Assembly (NCBI RefSeq): GCF_040939455.1
Contig: NC_134129.1
Coordinates: forward strand, 21,280,001-21,344,000
From: Microcebus murinus
Taxonomy: Eukaryota; Chordata; Mammalia; Primates; Cheirogaleidae
Length of the DNA: 64,000 nt
Direction: 5' to 3'
Part shown: in pieces, positions 38,103-49,170 of the stretch
Layout: each line of letters begins with the position of its first letter
Numbering within the stretch: position 1 is the stretch's first letter
The notes under the pieces: generated by a model
The model's input: the letters and a program-made list of their open reading frames with translations, nothing else
What the model was told of the DNA's origin: nothing
Databases searched by the model: none
Position numbers and translations under genes: made by a program

Positions 38103-39120
38103 TCTATGGGAACTTTTGATCCTCATTTAAGAACTCTCTGGATTCGAGGGGATCTTCTCTTACGTGGAAGAAAAGAACAGGGAACAGCGATTATCCGCTC
38201 AGCCCAGACCCAATCTCCGATTTAAAAAAAAAAACCCGTTGTTGGCTAACACCTACCAGAGGAGTCCGCACAGGGGAAAAGGTAAGAAAGCCCACGGGTC
38301 CGGTTTAACAAGATTTGTGGTGTTAAATGCAACCGGGTCTCCAATTTTAAGCAGTTACATGTCTTAATTTGTTCTCTTCTTCCTACCCTAAGATAATGAG
38401 GGTGAGCTGTGACACACACAGCCAGCTGCTCTGCACGGGGAAGATTCCTCCTTGTTCGTGGTTTCTCAGACCAATCTCCTCTCCTGAAATTCGATTTCCA
38501 AAGCGCCTCACCGTCCTCAAGCCAGGTGGCTGCAAGGAGCCCACTTGGAGCGTTCATAATGACCTGGGGTAAAGGCGCACTTCGGGAGCCAGATGCACTT
38601 AAGAGGACCAAACGGGGCCAGTCACCACGAAGAACTAACCCGTCTAACCTCTTGCTAGCTGCGCCCTTCGGCCTACGGACTCGGGCTCAGGCTGCTGATA
38701 GGAAATAGCCTTGGCTTTGAAATAAACACTATGAATCTCTCTGGGTTAAGTACTTAGGTGTGTCCTCTTGTGCATAGCGATTCATTTTCTTTTTTTCTTT
38801 TCTTTTTTTTTTTTTGGTATTGTGCCCTAACTAGTGTCCACTGGGGGCCGGCCTTGTGCTGGCCCAGAGAAGGAAAACGCTTGCCGTGCTTTTCGAAAGG
38901 ACCCAAGAGAAGACAGTCTGCAGAAGCCCCTCTGCCCCAGGCTTTTCATCCTTGAACATTATCTATTATAACATTTTACATATCAGTGGGTCCCCCATCC
39001 CCAGAAAAGATCAACTGAGGAAGTGATGTGGTTCTTTAAAAAAAAAAAAATCTAAGAAATGCACATTAGATTGGTGGTGGGTTTGGGAAACCATGGGTGT
39101 GGACTGGACCACAACTGGTC
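38103..39120. other. Unique intergenic stretch
   Basis: No gene or repeat recognised. Overlapping open frames around 38164-38708 on both strands lack domains. Confidence 0.4.
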
Positions 39121-39337
39121 TTTTTTTTTTTTGAGACAGAGTCTCACTCTGTTGTCCAGGCTAGAGTGAGTGCCGTGGCGTCAGCCTCGCTCACAGCAAC
39201 CTCAGACTCCTGGGCTCAAGCCATCCTCCTGCCTCAGCCTCCCGAGTAGCTGGGACTACTGGTGCTTGCCACCACACCAGGCTAATTCTTTTCTATATTT
39301 AGTAGAGATGGGGTCTCCCTCTTGCCCAGGCTGGTGT
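39121..39337 (-). mobile_element. Alu SINE, 5' truncated
   Basis: Reverse Alu stopping within the left arm at GCCCAGGCTGG. Confidence 0.88.
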
Positions 39338-39552
39338 GGTCATTTTTGTTGTTTCTGTTTTGTTTTTTTTTAACAAAATTGTGCTGAGGCACAACTACTT
39401 CCCATTATGTGTTTACCCTGAGGAGTAACAGGATTTAATTGTTTACGTAAGCCACCTGCCAACAGGAGACCTGCCTCTCAGGTGAACCAAATTAATTTTC
39501 TAGAATTTTTACAAGGTGGAAGTAACAGTGTTGACTTAAAACAAGAGATCAA

Positions 39553-39892
39553 GGCCAGGCGTGGTGGCTCACAACTGTCATCCTGGCACTCTGGGAGGCC
39601 GAGGTGGGCGGATTGCTCAAGGTCATGAGTTTGAGACCAGCCTGAGCAAGAGCGAGACCCCGTCTCTACTGAAAATAGAAAGAAATTCATTGGCCAACTA
39701 AAAATATATAGAAAAAATGAGCCAGGCATGGTGGTGGTGCATGCCTGTAGTCCCAGCTACTCGGGAGGCTGAGGCAGGAGGATCGCTTGAGCCCAGGAGT
39801 TTGAGGTTGCTGTGAGCTAGGCTGACGCCACGGCACTCACTCTAGCCTGGGCGACAGAGCGAGACTCTGTCTCAATAATAATAAAAAAAAAG
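39553..39892 (+). mobile_element. Alu SINE
   Basis: Full-length Alu ending in an ATAATAATAAAA tail. Confidence 0.94.
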
Positions 39893-40385
39893 AACCCAGG
39901 CTCTTATAGACGACGCCGTTACTCTTGCTGGAAAACGGAGACACCCTGATGCGTCCATCAGTGGACCCGTTTGCGGTGAAATCGCGTCATGATGCGTGAT
40001 GCGTGCATCGGCGTGGGGGTGCCCGCAGGGTCTCCTCGCCATCAGGGCAGTTGGAAAGGGGCTCTCCTCTCCTTTTGCTCAGGCCTTGGCCGTGAGGTCT
40101 GAGAAAGCCGAGACTCAGCTGGGAAACGAGAGTTGGGCCGGAACGCGGGTTCCCTGCCAGGCCGGGCTCGTTTTTTCCTCCCGACCCTCGGCCACCAGAC
40201 ACGGGGACGGGGCGGGGAGATGTGGAGGTGGCGTGTTGGCTCGCGGTTGGCACGGGGGGAGAGATGACTCAGCCGCCACTCCGGCAAACGCCACTGCAGT
40301 GCCCGGGGCCACACGCAGGCCACGGGGGAGAACTCCGCTTTTTGTCCCCAGAGTACCAAGATCAGACCCCAAGGGGGAGGACGTG
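39893..40385. other. Unique GC- and CpG-rich stretch
   Basis: No repeat recognised and CpG is more frequent than nearby. No supported gene, despite overlapping frames up to 145 codons. Confidence 0.4.
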
Positions 40386-40956
40386 GAATACGGAACCGAC
40401 CTGGATTTTTGTTCTCTCCAAAACTCATGTTGAAATTTGATTCCCAGAGTTGGGTGGAGATGGGGCTGGGGGCGGGGTGGGGGGGGCGGATTCCCTTGAG
40501 AATAAATCAATCCCTCCTTGGGGTGAGGTCTCCGGAGAGCTGGTCATTAAGGAGGGCACCTGCCCGCTCCCTGTCTCCTTGCCGCCTGTCTCGCCGTGGG
40601 ACCCCTGCTCCCCCCAGCCCCCTCCACGAGGGGAAGCAGCGGGGGCCTCTGCAGGTGCACACGCCCCATCTTGGACCAAATCAACCCTTTTCCTTATACA
40701 TTACCCAGCCTCAGGCATTCCTTGATAGCCGGGGTCCTCGAACTTTCTAAACAGGGGAGCAGTTCACTGTCCCTCAGACGGTTGGAGGGCCAGACTATAG
40801 CTTAAAAAAAAAAAACTATGAACAAATTCCTATGCACCCTGCACATGTCTTATTTGGAAGTAGAAAAAACAAACGGGCAAAAATACCCCTGCATGTGGCC
40901 CGCGGGCCGTAGTTTGGGGACGCTGGCTTGACAGCAACACGCAATGGACTAAGACA
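40386..40956 (+). mobile_element. MaLR-type solo LTR (MST/MLT1-like), interrupted by hAT element
   Basis: CTCTCCAAAACTCATGTTGA, then GAGAGCTGGTCATTAAGG, CATTACCCAGCCTCAGGCAT and finally GCAATGGACTAAGACA follow the order of ERVL-MaLR LTRs. Only an LTR is present, with no internal viral genes. An OC1-like element (40739-40926) splits its last part. Confidence 0.85.
40739..40926 (-). mobile_element. hAT transposon, OC1-like, copy 3
   Basis: A 188-bp element inside the LTR, with 8-bp target duplications CTTGATAG (40731-40738) and CTTGACAG (40927-40934). The interior (CTATGAACAAATTCCTATGC) is the reverse of copy 1. Confidence 0.85.
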
Positions 40957-40974
40957 AACGCTAAGTCCATTTGA

Positions 40975-41585
40975 GTACTTTATTTATTGACATTTTGGTT
41001 ACATTGTATATCTTTGCCTCTCCCTAGCAAGGGTTAGAGGTGTGCCCTTCCTCTCCACAATGCTCACCACATCCCTCAGATGTGGGTCTACACCCCCCCC
41101 AACCCCTGAATCCCTGGTGAACACCACCACCCTTTGAGCACCATGGTGTTGATCAGTCAGTACCAATTTGGTGGCGAGCACACGTGGAGCCCATTTTTCT
41201 GATCTTGTGACGCTTCACGTTGGATAATGGGCTCAGGCTCAATCCAGGATAATATAAACGGTGCTAGCTCACTGTCGTTTCTTAGAATTGAGTAATATTC
41301 CATTGTGAACATATATCAAATTTTAAGAATCCGTTCATGGATTGACAGGCACTTGGGTTGTTTCCATGTCCTTGCAATAGTGAATTGTGCTGCTATAAAC
41401 ATTCGGGTGCAGATGTCTTTATAATAGAATGTCTTATGCTCTTTTGGGTAGATGCCCAACAGTGCTATTGCTGGGTCGAATGGCATTTCTATTTCTAGCT
41501 GTTTGAGGTATCTCCAAATTCTTTTCCACAAAGGTTGTACTAATTTGCAGTCCCACCAGCAGTGTAGGAGTGTTCCTGTCTCTGA
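40975..41585 (-). mobile_element. L1 3' end, reverse
   Basis: 3' UTR at the left (ATATCTTTGCCTCTCCCTAG), then the C-terminal part of ORF2 in reverse (CATTCGGGTGCAGATGTCTT, TTGCAGTCCCACCAGCAGTG). 5' truncated and coding-dead. Same subfamily as 45228-45650. Confidence 0.88.
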
Positions 41586-42677
41586 GTATTTATAAGTGTA
41601 AATTTACTATAAAAGACCGTTCTCATCTCTGAGTGCAGATTAAACCCTACCAGGGCTCAGTGATTGCTCAAGAGTCCTTCTGGTTGGTCTCAAATGAGGT
41701 CCCAGGCACAGGAGCCAAGAACCGTTGCATAAGAAATTATCCCGATCAGCCCCGACTGGGGACAGGTGGTGAAATATATAACTGTGTGCAACCTTAGACT
41801 CGTCCAGGGTAGGTTGTTTATCCCTCTTATATACCCCAGTTTCTCACCTGTAAAATGGAGAGGCATACACCTATCTTCTTCTATGCCAGGGATGCTGTTC
41901 GATAAATAAAACGGCGCTTGCCAAAGTACATCTGATAAAATGATGCTTAAAAAAAGAAATTTAGGAGAAATTCTAGTTTGTCTATTTGTCCCCTTTTATG
42001 TCCTTCTGAGTCACTCAGAAGCGAGACGAAGCTAAACAGGGGAAGGGCACAGTCGGGCAAAACACTGAAAGCGAATGCTTGTACAACAGCAATCTTTTAT
42101 CACAATGCACGGGTCACGTCGCCCAGCAGTGTTATGAATTATAGCAATACCAGCCGCTGATCAATGACGTTAGTGACTCCATTACCTTCTTTCTCTGCGT
42201 GAGCCCAGTCACTCTGAAAAGCGAACGTTTTGCACGGCCCTGCCGTCCTGGTGTATCCGTCAAACGAAATGACTCACGGAAGAGCGAGTTAGTAGCAGCT
42301 GGTAAGTAAGCAAAGCAAAGAGGAGGTCCAGCTCCGGCTTGCAAACTGGTGGCCTGAGAGCAAGACAGGGCGCGGAGACACGTTTCGTTAGGCCCCCACG
42401 GTTTAGGACGGCACGGGTGTGGAAACGTCTTTTGAATCGTCGTCGATGCTTTTAAGACTGGAGATTGCACACGGAGACAGTTAGGCGGAGCCAGCAGCTG
42501 CCTCCTTCTGTGGACGGGACTGTCCTTTTCTCAGTTTGCCCCAGTCCGCACCGAACGTCTCTTGTCCTCTTCTGGTTCTCACCCACGGTGCCTGACCGGT
42601 CACTTGGCTTGTAGCCCCTGCCCTAGACAGTGCCAAAGGATGGGGCAGGGGGCATTTGTGGTCCAGATTTGGATTCT
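41586..42677. other. Unique intergenic stretch
   Basis: No repeat or gene recognised. A 112-codon minus frame at 42132-42470 lacks features. Confidence 0.4.
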
Positions 42678-42690
42678 AAAAAGGCGTCCT

Positions 42691-43666
42691 AAACAGACAA
42701 CCTACAGAATGGGAGAAAATTTTTGCATCCTACACATCCGATAAGGGACTGATAACTAGAATATACTTAGAACTTACGAAAATCAGGAAGAAAAAAATCA
42801 AATAACCCTATTAAAAAGTGGGCAAAGGACTTGAACAGAAACTTTTCTAAAGAAGACAGAAGAATGGCCAACAAACATATGAAAAAATGCTCATCATCTC
42901 TAATCATCAGGGAAATGCAAATCAAAACTACAATGAGATATCACTTAACCCCAGTGAGAATGGCCTTTATCAAAAAGTCTCCAAATAACAAATGCTGGCG
43001 TGGATGCGGAGAGAGAGGAACACTCCTACACTGCTGGTGGGACTGCAAACTAATTCAACCTCTGTGGAAAGCAATATGGAGATACCTTAAAGCGATACAA
43101 GTGAATCTCCCATTTGATCCAGCAATCCCATTGCTGGGCATCTACCCAAATGATCCAGTGACACTCTACAAAAAAGACACCTGCACTCGAATGTTTATAG
43201 CAGCACAATTCATAATAGCAAGGCTGTGGAAACAGCCCAAGTGCCCATCAATCCAAGAATGGATTAATAAAATGTGGTATATGTATACCATGGAGTACTA
43301 TTCATCTTTAAGAAATAATGGTGACATAGCACATCTTATATTTTCCTGGTTAGAGCTGGAACCCATACTACTAAGTGAAGTATCCCAAGAATGGAAAAAC
43401 AAGCACCACATGTACTCATCAGCAAACTGGTATTAACTGAGCAGCACCTAAGTGGACACATAGGTACTACAGTAATAGGGTATTGGGCAGGTGGGAGGGG
43501 GGAGGGGGGCAGGTATATACATACATAATGAGTGAGATGTGCACCATCTGGGGGATGGTCATGATGGAGACTCAGACTTGTGGGGGAGGGGGGGAAATGG
43601 GCATTTATTGAAACCTTAAAATCTGTACCCCCATAATATGCCGAAATAAAAAATAAATAAATAAAT
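42691..43666 (+). pseudogene. L1 ORF2 C-terminus and 3' UTR (5'-truncated L1)
   Basis: A retrotransposon end of about 975 bp. The frame 42831-43436 (201 codons) reads [20 protein letters not shown] and [10 protein letters not shown], the C-terminal region of L1 ORF2, the reverse transcriptase/endonuclease polyprotein. Upstream of it the frame is broken by a shift and stops. The 3' UTR ends in AATAAATAAATAAA. Target duplication AAAAAGGCGTCCT at 42678-42690 and 43667-43679. Confidence 0.92.
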
Positions 43667-43679
43667 AAAAAGGCGTCCT

Positions 43680-43891
43680 TAGGCATCAAAAAAAAAATCG
43701 ATGAAGAAAGGAAGCTAGTCTGATATATCTGAAATAAAATGTTTTTCTTTTAAGAAAGGTATTCTTTACAGACCTCATTTTAGAGTAAGAGTCTTTGTTG
43801 AATGGGCTTTCTTTTAAGTAACAGCGAATATATTAAGTTGCTCTGGCAGCCACTAAAACTCTTTCACGAAAAGAATCCACGTTTTTAATGC
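43680..43891. other. Short unique stretch
   Basis: No feature; it precedes the 5S-derived insert. Confidence 0.4.
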
Positions 43892-43906
43892 AAACACCGG
43901 CACCTA

Positions 43907-43994
43907 CTCCCATCCAAGTACTAACCAGACCCGACCCTGCTTAGCTTCCGAGATCAGACGAGATCGGCGCGTTCAGGGTGGTGTGGCCGTAGAC
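43907..43994 (-). pseudogene. 5S rRNA retropseudogene, 3' truncated, no tail
   Basis: The reverse strand starts exactly at the 5S 5' end (GTCTACGGCCACACCACCCT) and runs about 88 bases to GGATGGGAG, where the last third of the roughly 120-base 5S RNA is missing. It has one deleted C in GCGCCGATC and single substitutions, so it is not functional. The near-identical 17-mers at 43892-43908 and 43995-44011 (AAACAYCGGCACCTACT) form a target duplication. No A-tail is present. Confidence 0.93.
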
Positions 43995-44097
43995 AAACAT
44001 CGGCACCTACTAACGGCCCTACCAAATTTTGCAAAAAAGAAGCGGAATACAACCTGTGGTGGCAGTTGAATATGGCAATGTAAGAATATTACATCCT

Positions 44098-44441
<344 letters not shown>

Positions 44442-44813
44442 AAGGATATCACGTCTTAAAGCAATTGAGAGTTTCGAGGGATTTGCTTGCCGTCCCACCA
44501 CCCAGAAATCCGGGACAGAGGACAAGGCAAAATACTCGCGTGCTCACGAAAAGTCAACGGCGTCGGCGGGATGCCGCTGCTCCCTAGAACATTCCCTGGT
44601 TCCACAGACACGGCCAGAGAGGAGGCCTAGCGGACAGACCGCACACACGGAAGGAGCGTGGGGCGTGGGTGGCAGGGCGCGGGGATTCTAGAGGCCTTGC
44701 CGCGTTCCTCTCCGTCCTGCGCCCCAGGCTGGCCGTGGCGTGGCCGTCCACACGGCGTCTACCGGCATCTGCGTGGTCTCTTCTGGTTTTACCGGGGTTG
44801 CATCTCTAGGAGC
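44442..44813. other. Unique intergenic stretch
   Basis: GC-rich, no repeat or supported gene. Confidence 0.4.
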
Positions 44814-44817
44814 TTAA

Positions 44818-45065
44818 CCCTTTGTGCTCGCTCGCTAGCTTTTTACTCAGTTCCTTTATCCTGCTCGGGATTTAGTCTTTTAAATGCCCCAGACTTTGCA
44901 AAGTGTGCCAGCAGAAATAAACACCTGGAGTTTCTTTTCGTACAAACTTATTTATTTGGATTTTTTTTTAATATTTCAAATGATCGATACATTCAAAGAG
45001 TAATTTTAATCTCTATGATTTTTGCTGACCGTGTGGAGTCGCACTCGACATCCGAGTGCAAAGGG
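44818..45065 (-). mobile_element. piggyBac-type non-autonomous element
   Basis: 248 bp between TTAA sites (44814-44817 and 45066-45069), with ends CCCTTTGTGCTCG and CGAGTGCAAAGGG. Same family as the copies at 21929 and 30742. Confidence 0.9.
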
Positions 45066-45227
45066 TTAAGGCAGCTCCTCAGTGACCCCCAAGGAGAATT
45101 TTATTTGCCTTAAGTAGCTGGCTGCAAATACGCACCATGCACCTATGCACCAGTCAGGTATCTCCGTCTTTTGACTACGTAACCCTGGACTCGGTTCTGT
45201 CGTCCCTGAGTAAGAAAACCAACTCCT

Positions 45228-45860
45228 CGCAATTCACCATCGCAAGGACGTGGAAACAACCCAAGAGCCCGTCAATCCATGAGTGGATAATCAAAATCTG
45301 GTATGTGTTCACAATGGAATATATTACTCAATTCTAAGAAACGGCGGCGAGCCGGCACCGCTTACACTATCCTGGACTGAGCTTGAGGAGCCCGTTATCC
45401 AAAGTGAGGCGACACAGGATCAGGAAAATGGGCTCCACGTGTGCTCGCCATCAAATTGGTACTGACTGATCATCACCATGGTGCTCAAAGGGTGGTGGGG
45501 TTCACCAGGGATTCGGGGGGTTGGGGGGGTGTAGACCCACATCTGAGGGGCGTGGTGAGCATTGTGGAGGGCAAGGGCACACCTCTAACCCTTGCTAGGG
45601 AGAGGCAAAGATATAAAGTGTAACCGAAATGTCAAAAAACAAACAAAACAAAACCATTTATCGGGTGTCGGGCAGGTGGGGAGGAGGGGCTGGGTGTGTA
45701 CTTACAGAATGAGGGGGATGGGCACCGCCTGGGGGATGGACACGCTAGAAACTCTGACTCGGCTGGGGGTGGGGGAGGGGGAGGGGTGGCAAAGGCAATA
45801 CACGTAACCTTAACAAGATTTGTACCCCCATAATATGATAAAATAAAAGCAAAGAAGGAA
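45228..45860 (+). mobile_element. L1 3' end (ORF2 tail and 3' UTR)
   Basis: TGGAAACAACCCAAGAGCCC, then a tail ending in GTACTGACTGATCATCACCA and a 3' UTR to about 45650. From 45654 a second L1 3' UTR type (GGCAGGTGGGGAGGAGG, then TGTACCCCCATAATATG) runs to an A-rich end near 45860. Either a hybrid or two nested insertions. 5' truncated. Confidence 0.82.
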
Positions 45861-45957
45861 ATCGACTTCAAGAGACAAATTAAAAAAAAAAAAAAAGAAA
45901 ACCAACTCCCACCCTTCCAAAAATAATTAACAAAATACAGAGTAGATTCGAGTATTT

Positions 45958-45963
45958 TATTTA
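45958..45963 (-). terminator. LIMCH1: Probable distal LIMCH1 polyadenylation signal
   Basis: AATAAA on the - strand within a TTTATAAATAAAATAC context, next to the last LIMCH1-like unique sequence. Confidence 0.5.
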
Positions 45964-47744
45964 TAAATTTGTACATTTACTATAAAAGCTGTTGCATTTT
46001 AAACAACTTTTTGTTTTTATTTTTATTTTTATTTTTTTTTGCTATTTCTCAGAGGCATTTTAGAATAAATATCTCAACGAAAGTTAGTGTAACTGATATG
46101 GAACGTCGGCCCACCCAGAATAGGGACGTCTTTTGGACGGACTCACACAGGAGGTGGATCATTCATTTCAGTTCGTTAAGTTGGTGGATCATTTCGGTCG
46201 GTTAATTCTTACACTGTGGATAGATAACTACAATATGTATTGCATTAATAACACTACATAGAAAGAGTGAGGAAATGTCATGAAAGTTTGCTAGTGAAAA
46301 ACAGAGAGTTACCCATTTATTTTCTTAAGAAAGAGAAGGGATTAGCCTTTGGAGTATGAGGGGGGAAAAAAAAAATCACATACACTTCCCCAGGAACGAT
46401 AAATCACTCACTCGCCTCATCAGTTTTTTTTTTTTTTTTTTTTAACAAACACATTTACATGATAGCTCCACAGAGCAGAGCATTTTTTTTTTTTTTTTCT
46501 TCCTGGGATTTCAAAGATTATTTGAAAAGAAATAGATCTTACTCATTATGCTGCACTGGAGAAAAACAAGATCCAGCCTGCCCAAGCTGTCGTGTAACAG
46601 AGTCCAAATGAGATATAAATCAAATGTAAATAGAAACAGCTGGCAATTAGGATTTGGGAAACGGCGGAGATCGTTCTGTACCGGTGACTGCTGTTCGCTA
46701 TGGGAAGGGCACGTTTTGCGGTTGGAGAATGGGGCTTTATTTTTCTTGACTCGACTCTAGCTTCGATGCACGTAACGATGAGTCTTGCTAAGGAAGATGT
46801 ACAAACGGGTTTGTGGAACCAGGGGAGGACACGCCATGTTCGCGTGATCCTCGCACAGTGGATGGAGCTCCACACGGTAAAAAGTGTTCCATAAAAGTCG
46901 GTTATGAACGAATGGCCATATTGTGCACGGTCTGTGTGCCGTTTGTGGTACTCTGCTAATGCCATGCAAAGTGTAAACATCCACATCATCAAAATATTTA
47001 ATAAAACATGCAGGCGGTTAATCAAAATATTGGACTTAATCTATACATTTCCAAAATTTTTTTCTTTTTCAATTTTTTTCCTTTTTTTTTTTTTTCAATT
47101 TTTTTTTTTTTTTCCTTCCCCTGTGAAACAGCAAACACCTCCGTGAGAAGTCTTGGTAACTCGGAAGTGACTCTGTCTCCCGTCAATGCGCTGCGTCCAC
47201 AACCCATCGCTCACTATGTGCAACAGCTCTGCGTTTTCTAAGGCACGATTGTTAATGAAGTGACTGGTGACGGCTCATCCGAACGAGGGAAATGGGCAAA
47301 GCGCCTCCACGGGCGGCGGAAGCTTCCTCACCTGCACGGAACCCACGTGCACAGAGCCCACCGAACGTGAATGGACAGCCGCTGGCCGCACTCCGCGGGA
47401 CACAGGGGGAAATTATTGCTCACGCAAACGGGAAAAGACCGGCTTGATCTCCTCGCAGGACCGCGCCGGTCTGTCTGGAGGGCGCCTGTGGTCTACATTC
47501 ACACAGTGTCACCTCGCCTTGTCTGCAATCGTTTTAAGGCAGAATAAATAGTTACCCTTTCCCCAGTCTTTAAAAAAAAAACAAAACAAAAAAAAACCAA
47601 CAACAACCAGCCCACAGCCGGGAGCTCTGAACCGTGAAGCCTTCCAGCAACTCGTTCCTTTCTTGGCCACCTGGCGCCCCCCACGCACAGGCGGGACCGA
47701 GCCAGCTCCTCCCTGCAGTGCTCCTCCCTGCAGTGCTCCTCCGG

Positions 47745-49170
47745 CAGGGCCCCAGTCGGGGCGTGCAGACTGACGAGGAGGAGGAAGAGGGGCGGGTGTC
47801 CGTGGGGGCGGGCAGGGCCCCGAGTCGGGGCGTGCAGACGGTGGTGCAGGAGGAGGAAGAGGGGCGCGTGTCCGTGGGGGCGGGCGGGGTCCCGAGTCGG
47901 GTCGTGCAGAAGGTGGTGCAGGAGGGGGAAGAGGGGCGCGTGTCCGTGGGGGCGGGCGGGGCCCCAGTCAGGGCGTGCAGACAGTGGTGCAGGAGGAGGA
48001 AGAGGGGCGCGTGTCCGTGGGCGGGGCCCCGAGTCGGGGCGTGCAGACGGTGGTGCAGGAGGGGGAAGAGGGGCGGGTGTCCGTGGGGGCGGGCAGGGCC
48101 CCGAGTCGGGGCGTGCAGACGGTGGTGCAGGAGGGGGAAGAGGGGCGCGTGTCCGTGGGGGCGGGCGGGGCCCCGAGTCAGGGCGTGCAGATGGTGATGC
48201 AGGAGGAGGAAGAGGGGCGCGTGTCCGTGGGGGTGGGCAGGGCCCCGAGTCGGGGCGTGCAGACGGTGGTGCAGGAGGAGGAAGAGGGGCGCTTGTCCGT
48301 GGGGGTGGGCAGGGCCCCGAGTCAGGGCGTGCAGATGGTGATGCAGGAGGAGGAAGAGGGGCGCGTGTCCGTGGGGGCGGGCGGGGCCCCGAGTCGGGGC
48401 GTGCAGACGGTGGTGCAGGAGGAGGAAGAGGGGCGCTTGTCCGTGGGGGTGGGCAGGGCCCCGAGTCAGGGCGTGCAGATGGTGATGCAGGAGGAGGAAG
48501 AGGGGCGCGTGTCCGTGGGGGTGGGCAGGGCCCCGAGTCGGGGCGTGCAGACGGTGGTGCAGGAGGAGGAAGAGGGGCGCGTGTCCGTGGGGGCAGGCGG
48601 GGCCCCGAGTCGGGGTGTGCAGACGGTGGTGCAGGAGGAGGAAGAGGGGCGCGTGTCCGTGGGGGCGGGCGGGGCCCCGAGTCGGGGTGTGCAGACGGTG
48701 GTGCAGGAGGAGGAAGAGGGGCGCGTGTCCGTGGGGGCGGGCGGGGCCCCGAGTCGGGGTGTGCAGACGGTGGTGCAGGAGGAGGAAGAGGGGCGCTTGT
48801 CCGTGGGGGTGGGCAGGGCCCCGAGTCAGGGCGTGCAGATGGTGATGCAGGAGGAGGAAGAGGGGCGCGTGTCCGTGGGGGTGGGCAGGGCCCCGAGTCG
48901 GGGTGTGCAGACGGTGGTGCAGGAGGAGGAAGAGGGGCGCTTGTCCGTGGGGGTGGGCAGGGCCCCGAGTCAGGGCGTGCAGATGGTGATGCAGGAGGAG
49001 GAAGAGGGGCGCGTGTCCGTGGGGGTGGGCAGGGCCCCGAGTCGGGGCGTGCAGACGGTGGTGCAGGAGGAGGAAGAGGGGCGCGTGTCCGTGGGCGGGG
49101 CCCCGAGTCGGGGTGTGCAGACGGTGGTGCAGGAGGAGGAAGAGGGGCGCGAGTCCGTGGGGGCGGAGGG
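47745..49170. repeat. 72-bp GC-rich VNTR, about 20 units, in LIMCH1 3' UTR
   Basis: Twenty units with a GTGCAGACGGTGGTGCAGGA core and GGGGGCGGGCGGGGCCCCGA spacer. Most are exactly 72 bp; two are about 6 bp shorter. Units with ATGGTGATG alternate with ACGGTGGTG units in part of the array, giving 144-bp dimers. Because 72 is divisible by three, long frames exist on both strands (478 codons on +, 644 and 591 on -). They are repeat artefacts unless shown otherwise. Confidence 0.95.

Noticed and set aside
42831..43436. A 201-codon protein-like frame as a host gene.
   Set aside because: It is the C-terminal part of L1 ORF2 with a broken upstream frame, L1 3' UTR and target duplications.
43907..43994. 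Functional 5S rRNA gene.
   Set aside because: The last third is missing, a base is deleted, and flanking target duplications mark a retropseudogene.
46546..47025. A 159-codon minus-strand frame with plausible composition.
   Set aside because: It lies in the probable LIMCH1 3' UTR; no known family or conserved start, so treated as chance.
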